Of a DNA stretch of 8,231 nucleotides, positions 1 to 5,977 are shown piece by piece. The notes under the pieces are model-generated. The model saw nothing but the letters and a program-made list of their open reading frames with translations, was not told where the DNA came from and made no database searches. Position numbers and translations under genes: made by a program. Source of the stretch: Candidatus Pullichristensenella stercoripullorum (GTDB lineage: Bacteria; Bacillota; Clostridia; Christensenellales; Aristaeellaceae); NCBI GenBank assembly GCA_018712885.1, contig DVGE01000303.1, positions 1-8,231 of the forward strand, read 5' to 3'. The first letter of the stretch is position 1, and each line of letters begins with the position of its first letter.

Positions 1-31
1 AAAAAAGAAATCGGAAGCAATTTTTGCTTCC
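1..31 (-). terminator. Intrinsic terminator ending the minus-strand transcript
   Basis: On the minus strand GGAAGCAA (31-24) pairs with TTGCTTCC (20-13) over 8 bp with loop AAA, followed by GATTTCTTTTTT to the window edge. This is a classic hairpin plus T-tract and may extend off the window. It lies about 250 bases after the NlpC/P60 stop, so the transcript would include the hairpin array. Confidence 0.75.
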
Positions 32-84
32 TGCGTCAGCTGCACTTGCATCCTGCGGTCACTTACGTCCATGTAAGCTCCCTT

Positions 85-233
85 GGATGCAAGTTTGCTT
101 CCTTGGGGTGGATTTGCCGAGCCCTACGGGATCGTCAAATCCAGTCGCCTTCGGCGACAAATTTTGCCAGCGGCAAAATTTCCTTGCTTGCAAGCTTTCT
201 CAACGCTCTGCCAGTCTGTTGACTTTGTCAACA
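85..233. repeat. Array of back-to-back short inverted repeats in the noncoding tail
   Basis: This accounts for most of the gene-free stretch 1-279. Plus-strand hairpins are: 85-102 (7 bp, one mismatch); 110-142 (GGATTTG with CAAATCC, then CGA/TCG and CCC/GGG around TAC); 144-158 (GTCGCC/GGCGAC, loop TTC); 159-181 (AAATTTTGCC with GGCAAAATTT, loop AGC); 186-195 (GCTTGCAAGC); and 217-233 (TGTTGAC/GTCAACA, loop TTT). From 110 to 181 only base 143 lies outside a hairpin, and several loops are exactly three bases. A weaker CTTAC/GTAAG pair is at 62-77. The word TTTGCTTCCT occurs at 23-32 and 94-103, with a variant CTTGCATCCT at 45-54. This looks like a composite palindromic repeat element or a structured 3' untranslated region; which is not decidable here. 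Confidence 0.7.
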
Positions 234-239
234 TCCTGA

Positions 240-267
240 GCGGCGGGGAACTGGCGTTCCCCGCCGC
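240..267. repeat. Strong GC-rich hairpin just after the NlpC/P60 stop
   Basis: Arms GCGGCGGGGAAC (240-251) and GTTCCCCGCCGC (256-267) pair perfectly over 12 bp around TGGC. It begins 12 bases downstream of the stop codon on the minus strand. No T-run follows on either strand, so it is not a classic intrinsic terminator; it may protect the transcript 3' end or be the first element of the hairpin array. Confidence 0.8.
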
Positions 268-279
268 CTATGGATGGGA

Positions 280-3200
280 TCAGAGCACCCGGCGTCCCCA
301 GGAGAAGACGCGGTTGTAATAACCCTCGCTCAGGTCGGAGATGATGACTTCGCCCGCGCCGGAGGAGGCGTGGATCATCTTTTTATTGCCCAGGTAAATG
401 CCCACGTGGTCGGACAGGTCGCTGTCGGACACGGTATTCATGCAGACGATGTCGCCGCGCTGCAGGTTGTCCAGCCCCTCGATCTTCGTGCCGGAATTGT
501 AGCCCTGCATCTGCGCCGAGTGCGGGAGAGACACGCCCACCTGCTTGTAGCAGTAGAGCGTCAGGCCCGAGCAGTCGTACTTGCTGGTGCCGGAAGCACC
601 GTAGACATAGGGCTTGCCCAGCTGCTGCTGCGCCACGTAGATGACGTACTCGATCTTCTCCGCGCGCGTGGGGTTATCCGGCAGGTGGTCCTGCGTGGAA
701 TCGCCGCTGCCGGAGGAGGAACCGCCGCCGCCGCTGCCCGCGTCGGGCGCGGTGGAGGGGTTCTTGGGCGCGTTGTTGCTGTACAGGGCGCGCAGCGTCG
801 CCGCGTCCGCCGTGCCGGTGGCGCTCAGGCCCGCGGCGGTCTGGAACAGCTTCACGGCCGAGGCGGTGGTGCTGCCATAGTCGCCGTCCACGCTGGAGGC
901 CTTGGAGAGATAACCCTTGTAGTAGAGGCGCGTCTGCAGGCGGGTGACGTTCTCGCCGGTGCTGCCATTCGTGAGCGTGAGGCTCAGAAGCGGGGACTCG
1001 GGCGCGTAGCCGCCGTAGAGCACGCGCTGGGTGGTCTGATCCGCCGTGCCGGTGGCGCTCAGGCCCACGGCGGACTGGAAGCGGGCCACGGCCGTCTTCG
1101 TCAGCGAGCTGTAGTTGCCCGCGGGCGCGCCGTCAAAGTAGCCCATCTTCTCCAGCGCCTGCTGCAGGACCAGCACCGCCGCGCCGGAAGAACCGTCGGA
1201 GAGCGTGGCGTAGCTGTTCTTGTTCAGGTGTTTGAGCAGCATGTAGCCGCGCTGATCGCCGATGCCCACATAGCCCCAGCCGGAGTCCGCGTCGTACTTA
1301 TAGACGTTGACGTCCGTGCCGGCGGAGACGGTGACGTAGGCGCTGTCCTCCGAGGCGCTCTGGAAGAAGGGCGCCTTGGGGTAGATGACGGTGGCCGCGT
1401 ACTTCACGGTATCGTCGTCCGGCTCGGGCTGCACCTGCGAGGTGGGCGTGAGGCCGGCGAGCTGGCAAAAGCCGTAGTTGCCGTTGGCGGAGCGCACATA
1501 GGCCCAGGTGCCGTTGTGGTCGACCACCGTCACCTGATCGCCGCGCTTGATGGTGGTGAGCACGGCGGAACCCGTGGATGCGGAGCGGTAGACGGTGAGG
1601 AAGTCCACCGTGACCGTAGCGGGCGTGCCGCCTTCAAACTGGGAATTGGCCTTCAGGCCCGAGAGCAGGCAGTAGCCGTAGACGCCGCCATCGAGCGTGA
1701 CCATCGCCCAGGTGCCGTTCTGGTCGAGCACGGTCAGCTGCGTGCCGTAGCGCACGGAGCCGAGGTATTCGCCGCTCGTGGAGGGCGTGCCGTAGATGTC
1801 GAGCTTATCGACGACGACCGTAGCGGGCGTGCCCTCCCCTGCGGGGATGGTGGGCGCTGCCGTCGGGGCGGGCGTGGCGGTGCCGCCCTCGTAGGGGACG
1901 ATGGCCGCCAGGTTCATGTAGCCCTCGGAACCGCCCGCGGAGCGCACATAGGCCCAGGTGGAGCCGTAGGCCAGCACCGTGAGCACGTCGCCGCGCGCCA
2001 CACGGCCCAGCGCCGCGGCGCTGGTGGAGGCCGTCTCATAGACGGTGGTCTCGCGCACGACGATGCCGGTGCGCGTGCGCACTTGGCAGGATGCGTCGGG
2101 CATCACGCACTTCAGGGGCACGAAGCCCGTGCCGATGTAGGCCCAATCGTCGCTGTACGCGGTGACGGTGACCGCGGCGCCGGCGCTGAGCGTGGAGACG
2201 GCCTGCGCGCCGCTGCTCGCCTGCGCGTAGACGCTGGTCTGCGTGACGGCCACGGCGGCCATGTTGACGTTCTTAAAGCCGCTCAGATCGACGGTGGGCG
2301 TCTGCGTGGCGCTGCTCTCCAGCCGCTGCAGGGCGTGGAGGTTGCAGAAGCCGTACTTGCCCTGGGCGGTGATGTAGGCCCAGGCGTTCGTGCGCATCAG
2401 CACCGTCACCTGCTTGCCGGCGGCGAGCACGCCCTGATTCTCCGAAGACGTGGAGGGGCTTTTGTAGACATAGGTATCGGCGATGGCCACGGCGGGCACC
2501 GTTTCGGTGATCACGCCCTCAGCGTCCTCAAAGCCCTGGGAGGGCGCGGGCGTGGCCGTGGGCGCGATGATCTGCCCGGAAAGGCGCTCAATGCCGGAGA
2601 GGAGCACGTAACCGGTGACATTGTCCTCGGTGCGCACACAGGCCATGGCGCTGTTGCGGGCGATGACGGTCACTTCCTCGCCGGCGGCCAGCGTGGTCAG
2701 GCGCGTGTCCGCGGTGGAAGCGGTCTCGTAGACGGGGACCTGCCCCTTGGAGACGGCGGCGACGGTCTCGGCCGTCACAGAATCGCCAGGCAGCAGATAG
2801 CGCAGGGGCGCGAAACCGCTTTTGCCCGAGCAGGTGATGTAAGCCCAGTCGTCGCTTCGATAGGTGACGCTCACGCGCGCGCCCTTGGGCAGCGTGCCGA
2901 CGGTGGAAGCGCCGGTATCCGGGCTGGTGTAGACGGTGAGCGTATCCGATACCGCGGTGGCGGTCATATTCACGCGCGTGAAGCCCTGCAGCGAGCCCTG
3001 CGAGGGCTGCTGGGTGGGCGCGGGATCCTGCTGGCCGTAAAGATCGTCCACCAGCATATAGCCGCCCAGACCGTTGCGCGCCACGCGCGCCCAGTCGCCG
3101 CTCACGGAGATGAGGTAGACGGTGGAGCCGGCGCTGACCGACTTATACTGGCTGGAAGTGTCCATTTCGCGATAAAAGCGCGCGCCGGAAGCCTGCACGC

Positions 3201-3513
3201 GGACCTGCTCGGCCACATCGCTGAGCGGCTGCATATCCGCCGTGCGCGCGTAGCCCGAACCGCCGGTGTCGAGATAGCGGAAATAGGCGACGCCGCCGCT
3301 GGTGCGATCCACGGCCACCACTTCGCCGCCCTCCAGCGTGCCGACTTGCCGGGACAGGCCGGGGTCCGCGTAGACCGCCATCACATCGGCGGTGACCACG
3401 GCCGAAACGCTCGCCGCAAACGCCGATTCCGGCAGGGAGAGCAGAAGAAAGACCATCGCCAGAAGCAATGGCAAAAGGCGCTTTCCTACCGTCTTTCTGC
3501 TTGCAACTATCAT
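280..3513 (-). CDS. Secreted SH3b-repeat / peptidoglycan-binding / NlpC-P60 cell-wall hydrolase
   Basis: Probable peptidoglycan endopeptidase exported to the wall; 1077 residues. Residues 1-33 are a signal peptide (basic start, LLPLLLAMVFLLLSL core, cleavage after SAFA). About ten SH3b-like repeats follow, near 36-98, 102-160, 182-243, 245-311, 335-398, 416-472, 477-541, 562-623, 630-692 and 703-764. Most carry a WAY-type motif (DDWAYI, NAWAYI, GTWAYV) and end in GY/GF-xxL. Two peptidoglycan-binding domains (770-833, 846-911) share GLSATGTAD. A Gly/Ser linker (about 924-938) leads to the NlpC/P60 domain (949-1077) with Cys981 (YDCSG), His1036 (DHVGIYLG) and His1048 (IHASS), a complete triad. 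NlpC/P60 enzymes usually cut D-Glu-diamino-acid bonds in stem peptides; the exact bond here is not shown. SH3b and peptidoglycan-binding parts probably anchor it. Pro/Thr-rich linkers separate repeat blocks. It has its own promoter region and a very long binding part for this family. Confidence 0.93.
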   Translation of the reverse strand: MIVASRKTVGKRLLPLLLAMVFLLLSLPESAFAASVSAVVTADVMAVYADPGLSRQVGTLEGGEVVAVDRTSGGVAYFRYLDTGGSGYARTADMQPLSDVAEQVRVQASGARFYREMDTSSQYKSVSAGSTVYLISVSGDWARVARNGLGGYMLVDDLYGQQDPAPTQQPSQGSLQGFTRVNMTATAVSDTLTVYTSPDTGASTVGTLPKGARVSVTYRSDDWAYITCSGKSGFAPLRYLLPGDSVTAETVAAVSKGQVPVYETASTADTRLTTLAAGEEVTVIARNSAMACVRTEDNVTGYVLLSGIERLSGQIIAPTATPAPSQGFEDAEGVITETVPAVAIADTYVYKSPSTSSENQGVLAAGKQVTVLMRTNAWAYITAQGKYGFCNLHALQRLESSATQTPTVDLSGFKNVNMAAVAVTQTSVYAQASSGAQAVSTLSAGAAVTVTAYSDDWAYIGTGFVPLKCVMPDASCQVRTRTGIVVRETTVYETASTSAAALGRVARGDVLTVLAYGSTWAYVRSAGGSEGYMNLAAIVPYEGGTATPAPTAAPTIPAGEGTPATVVVDKLDIYGTPSTSGEYLGSVRYGTQLTVLDQNGTWAMVTLDGGVYGYCLLSGLKANSQFEGGTPATVTVDFLTVYRSASTGSAVLTTIKRGDQVTVVDHNGTWAYVRSANGNYGFCQLAGLTPTSQVQPEPDDDTVKYAATVIYPKAPFFQSASEDSAYVTVSAGTDVNVYKYDADSGWGYVGIGDQRGYMLLKHLNKNSYATLSDGSSGAAVLVLQQALEKMGYFDGAPAGNYSSLTKTAVARFQSAVGLSATGTADQTTQRVLYGGYAPESPLLSLTLTNGSTGENVTRLQTRLYYKGYLSKASSVDGDYGSTTASAVKLFQTAAGLSATGTADAATLRALYSNNAPKNPSTAPDAGSGGGGSSSGSGDSTQDHLPDNPTRAEKIEYVIYVAQQQLGKPYVYGASGTSKYDCSGLTLYCYKQVGVSLPHSAQMQGYNSGTKIEGLDNLQRGDIVCMNTVSDSDLSDHVGIYLGNKKMIHASSGAGEVIISDLSEGYYNRVFSWGRRVL
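806..1080. repeat. Near-identical 41-bp pair within the two peptidoglycan-binding domains
   Basis: Bases 806-846 and 1040-1080 agree at 39 of 41 positions. They encode the FQ-A-GLSATGTAD part of both domains. This exceeds what protein conservation requires and points to recent duplication or gene conversion within the gene. Confidence 0.85.
1487..1960. repeat. Identical 24-bp pair in SH3b repeats 7 and 9
   Basis: Bases 1487-1510 and 1937-1960 are identical over 24 positions and encode the TWAYVRSA core of two non-adjacent SH3b repeats. Identical codons suggest recent exchange between repeat units. Confidence 0.85.
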
Positions 3514-3522
3514 GGGCGCGTT

Positions 3523-3528
3523 CTCCTC
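3523..3528 (-). promoter_or_regulatory. Ribosome binding site of the NlpC/P60 gene
   Basis: GAGGAG lies nine bases before ATG 3513. It supports this start, which also gives a standard signal peptide. Confidence 0.75.
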
Positions 3529-3581
3529 GCTGTCTGCTTCCGAAGCGCATACGCCTCGGACTTATTGAAGGTATGTCTTAT

Positions 3582-3610
3582 AAATACGACGTATGGGCAA
3601 AAATTCCTTC
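3582..3610 (-). promoter_or_regulatory. Candidate sigma-H-like promoter of the NlpC/P60 gene
   Basis: Read on the minus strand, GAAGGAATT (3610-3602) matches the Bacillus sigma-H -35 consensus RnAGGAwWW at every position. After 11 bases, GTCGTATTT (3590-3582) matches the -10 consensus RnnGAATww with one mismatch. The implied transcript start near 3575 gives a leader of about 60 bases. I found no convincing sigma-A pair; TATAAG at 3582-3577 lacks a good -35. An 11-base palindrome ATACGACGTAT (3584-3594) overlaps the -10. Use of an alternative sigma factor here is inference from sequence match only. Confidence 0.42.
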
Positions 3611-3637
3611 ACATTCGCAATGTTAAATATATATGTC

Positions 3638-3670
3638 TGAAGTACTTTTGTAATACTTTTGAAATAATTT
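3638..3670. repeat. Three 11-bp tandem direct repeats, operator-like
   Basis: On the plus strand three units follow each other without gaps: TGAAGTACTTT, TGTAATACTTT and TGAAATAATTT, consensus TGWARTAMTTT. An 11-bp period puts the units on one face of the helix, as in sites of OmpR/PhoB-family response regulators. The pattern of hexamer, five bases, hexamer resembles the WalR box TGTWAH-N5-TGTWAH: the middle unit matches fully, the third has one mismatch and the first two. The array lies upstream of the NlpC/P60 gene, read on the strand opposite to it. That it binds WalR or any regulator is inference. Confidence 0.6.
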
Positions 3671-3672
3671 CA
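3660..3672. promoter_or_regulatory. Perfect 13-bp palindrome
   Basis: TGAAATAATTTCA is a perfect inverted repeat with 6-bp arms around one base. It overlaps the third tandem 11-bp unit and begins 31 bases after the solute-binding protein stop. It could bind a dimeric regulator. No T-run makes it a convincing terminator on the minus strand. Confidence 0.4.
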
Positions 3673-3702
3673 CCGTATCGTCCAGATCGTGGAAAGGCGG
3701 CG

Positions 3703-5337
3703 TCACTGCGCGACGAATTCGAGGCCGTTGTAGACGTCCATCTCGCGCGTGCCGCTCAGACCCGCCAGCGAGCGGGTGGAGAGCACGCTGCCGGTGCGGA
3801 ACACCAGGCCCAGGAAGGGCAGGTTCTCCGCCACGTACATCTGCACGTCGCTGTAGGCGCTGCGCATCTCCTCCTCGGTGACGGCGGTGAACGTGCGCGC
3901 CAGCAGCGCGTCCAGTTCGGCGCTGGACGCCCCGGAAAGGTTGACAGCGCCATCCGCGCCCAAAAGCGGGCGCAGGTTGGGCACTTCGCTGAGGTTGACG
4001 CCCATCAGCGCCAAATCGTATCGGCCGTTCCCCATGGCTTCGCGCACCTGGTCGATGGTGCCTGAAAGCACGGTGGTGGTGATGCCAATGGCGTTGAGGT
4101 TGGCGGCGATCTGCTCGGCGGCGGTGGTGCGCACGGAGGAGACGGAGTCTGTATAGGTGATGATGCGTATGTCCAGATCCTCTACCAGCCCGTCCTCGCC
4201 GAGGCGGGAGAGCTTGGCGGGGCTGGTGAGGTTCGTCCAGCCGGCCTCGTAGAGCAGCTGCAGGGCGCGCTCGGGGCTGTAATAGTAGATGGCGGACTGG
4301 CTCTCGTAGAGCCACGTGCCGGGCACGATGGGCACTTCGCTCTGCTGCGCCATTTCCAGATAGGCGTTGGAGACGAGCGTGGCGCGGTCGATGGCGTACA
4401 TCACCGCGCGGCGCACGCGCACGTCGGAAAGCGGCGAAGAGGCGCTCAAATTGGGCACCAGCAATTCGTAGCTGGCGGTGGGATAGTCCGTAGCGGTGAC
4501 CGTGCTCAGCCGGCGGTTGAAGGCCGCGGAATAGGAGCGCGTGGAAAGGGCGTCGATCGCGCCGGTCTGCAGCGCTTCCAGCGCCTCGGCGGTGGTGTAG
4601 TAGCAGAGGCCGACCACGCTTTCAATGTAGGGCTGCTGCTTCCACCACAGGGGATTGCGCTCCAGCCGCACCGAGACGCCGGGAACGTAGGATATGTACC
4701 AGTAGGGGCCGGTGCCGCGCGGCAGAAGGTCGGAAATGGTGCTGCGCTCCATCACGGGAAAGGTCATGGCGTAGAGCGTGATCATGCCCGCGTAGCGGGA
4801 GGTGACCTGCAATGTGTAGGCGTCCACGGCGGTCATGGACTCGATCATCGACAGCCGCGCCGCGTAGGGATTGCTCTCCGAAGCGCGCAGGGCCTCGAAA
4901 CTGGCCACCACATCCTGCGCCAGGCACTCCATGCCGTTGTGGAACTGCACGCCCTGGCGCATGCGGAACGTCCAGACATTGCCCTCCACCGACCAGCTGT
5001 CGGCCAGCAGGGGCACGGGCTTTTGCGTTTCGTCCAGCTCGACCACGGATTCAAAGACGAGCTGGTTGAGGCTGACCATGTCGCGCTCGTTGCAGTGGAC
5101 GGGGTTGATCTCCCCCGCCTCGCTCGCAAGATAGCCGACGACGAGGTCGGCGGAAAGCTCCTGCCCGCCGTCCATCTGCAAAAGCAGCTGCTGCGCCTCC
5201 TGCGCGAACGTGTCCGCCGGCGCCATCTCCGCGCGCGTGCCGCGGCCGAGGCACGCAAGCAGCGCCAGCGCCAAACACAGCGCCAGCGCCCGGCGCGGCC
5301 CCTTCGCCGCCTCAGTAAAGCTCTTGATAGTGCGCAT
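3703..5337 (-). CDS. ABC transporter solute-binding protein, family 5 (peptide type)
   Basis: Extracytoplasmic solute receptor of the OppA/DppA type (SBP_bac_5). From ATG 5337 it has 544 residues, near the family norm. The N-terminus is a basic region plus a short hydrophobic core (ALALCLALALLACLG). LLAC would put a lipidated Cys at residue 29, but Leu at -2 is a poor lipobox, so cleavage after GTRA is an alternative. Family signatures: WTFRMRQGVQFHNG (122-135), the DVVASF helix, GTGPY (208-212), VRRAVMYAIDR (308-318) and the SPERALQLLYEAGW block (354-367). ATG 5361, eight codons upstream in the same frame, lacks a ribosome site; ATG 5337 has GGAG four bases away. The start lies inside the transglycosylase gene (26-base overlap). 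No permease or ATPase gene adjoins it, so it either serves a remote transporter or has a sensing or wall-related role. The ligand is unknown. Confidence 0.9.
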   Translation of the reverse strand: MRTIKSFTEAAKGPRRALALCLALALLACLGRGTRAEMAPADTFAQEAQQLLLQMDGGQELSADLVVGYLASEAGEINPVHCNERDMVSLNQLVFESVVELDETQKPVPLLADSWSVEGNVWTFRMRQGVQFHNGMECLAQDVVASFEALRASESNPYAARLSMIESMTAVDAYTLQVTSRYAGMITLYAMTFPVMERSTISDLLPRGTGPYWYISYVPGVSVRLERNPLWWKQQPYIESVVGLCYYTTAEALEALQTGAIDALSTRSYSAAFNRRLSTVTATDYPTASYELLVPNLSASSPLSDVRVRRAVMYAIDRATLVSNAYLEMAQQSEVPIVPGTWLYESQSAIYYYSPERALQLLYEAGWTNLTSPAKLSRLGEDGLVEDLDIRIITYTDSVSSVRTTAAEQIAANLNAIGITTTVLSGTIDQVREAMGNGRYDLALMGVNLSEVPNLRPLLGADGAVNLSGASSAELDALLARTFTAVTEEEMRSAYSDVQMYVAENLPFLGLVFRTGSVLSTRSLAGLSGTREMDVYNGLEFVAQ

Positions 5338-5956
5338 AATTCTCCATGATCCTGTTGACATAGGTATCCGTGACGCTGGAGGAGATCACGGAAAGCGTCT
5401 TGCCGTCCTCGCTGTATTCGGGGTCCTGCAGCCACTCGTCCACGCGGCCCTGCCCCTGGTGATAGGCGGTCGAAGCCGTGCGCATGTCGCCGTCGTAGCG
5501 GTCGAGCAGAAAGCGCAGGTACCAGCAGCCGTAACGCAGGTTGACGGACGGCTCGTAAAGCCGCTGCGCGTCGAACGCCTCGTCCAATTTGCCGGCGATC
5601 CATTCGCCGGTAGAGGGCATGATCTGCATCAGCCCGATGGCGCCCACGGAGGAGACGGCCTCGGCGTCGAAGCTGGACTCGGCCAGCGCCACGGAAGCCA
5701 CATACGCCGGGTCGAGGGAAAATTCCGCCGCCGCCTGCCGGATCTCGGCTTCGTAGCGCATCGGGTAGCGGTCAAAGAGCGGCGCGCCGCCGCGATGGAT
5801 GAGCGCCCAAGCGCCCAGCGCGATCAATACCACGAGCGCCGAGGCCAGGACCGCGAGCATCGTCCTGCGCCGCTGCCGGCGACGGCGCGCGGCGCGCGCG
5901 CGGCGCAGCGGCGCGCTCTCCCCCGTCCTCCTGGCGGCGCGTTGCCTTTGTGTCAT
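5312..5956 (-). CDS. Membrane-anchored lytic transglycosylase (SLT/GH23 type)
   Basis: Likely cleaves the MurNAc-GlcNAc bond of peptidoglycan with formation of 1,6-anhydroMurNAc, acting outside the membrane. Of 214 residues, 1-32 form a cytoplasmic tail with 14 arginines. Residues 33-53 are one hydrophobic anchor without a cleavage site. The SLT domain runs from about 66 to 214. Catalytic Glu93 is in ALAESSF, followed by the family signature GAIGLMQIMPST (105-116) and the aromatic NLRYGCWYL block (139-147). The usual AYNAG motif near the end reads AYHQG here (164-168), an Asn-to-His and Ala-to-Gln change. The ATG at 5956 is preceded by GGGGAGGAA about three bases upstream, a strong site; Met33 has only a weak one and would remove the basic tail. 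It lies 21 bases after coaE and overlaps the next gene, so it is probably in the same operon. Confidence 0.93.
   Translation of the reverse strand: MTQRQRAARRTGESAPLRRARAARRRRQRRRTMLAVLASALVVLIALGAWALIHRGGAPLFDRYPMRYEAEIRQAAAEFSLDPAYVASVALAESSFDAEAVSSVGAIGLMQIMPSTGEWIAGKLDEAFDAQRLYEPSVNLRYGCWYLRFLLDRYDGDMRTASTAYHQGQGRVDEWLQDPEYSEDGKTLSVISSSVTDTYVNRIMENYAHYQELY
5342..5345 (-). promoter_or_regulatory. Ribosome binding site deciding the solute-binding protein start
   Basis: GGAG lies four bases before ATG 5337, inside the last codons of the transglycosylase gene. The alternative ATG at 5361 has no purine-rich element before it. The spacing is shorter than ideal, so coupled re-initiation after the transglycosylase stop at 5312 may also feed this start. 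Confidence 0.55.
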
Positions 5957-5977
5957 GCGTTCCTCCCCTGGAAGCGT

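Noticed and set aside
85..233. A CRISPR array or integron attC site
   Set aside because: The units differ in sequence and are palindromic with almost no spacers. There is no regular repeat-spacer pattern and no cas or integrase gene in view.
240..267. The GC-rich hairpin as the main intrinsic terminator of the hydrolase gene
   Set aside because: It is strong but no T-run follows on either strand. The hairpin at 13-31 with GATTTCTTTTTT after it fits much better.
24..319. Two small plus-strand open frames (71 and 78 codons) over the hairpin tail
   Set aside because: They lie across the palindromic array, lack clear ribosome sites, and one runs into the 3' end of the hydrolase gene. The translations show no motif. 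Small frames like these arise easily in repeat elements.
3560..3600. A sigma-A promoter using TATAAG (3582-3577) or TTGCCC (3600-3595)
   Set aside because: TTGCCC and TATAAG are only 12 bases apart, and no acceptable partner lies 16-18 bases from either.
274..4065. A 1263-codon open frame on the plus strand, antisense to the hydrolase and part of the solute-binding protein gene
   Set aside because: The translation is low-complexity (rich in Ala, Gly, Arg, His, Val) with no recognisable domain. It mirrors the codon bias of the well-supported minus-strand genes, as is common in GC-rich DNA.
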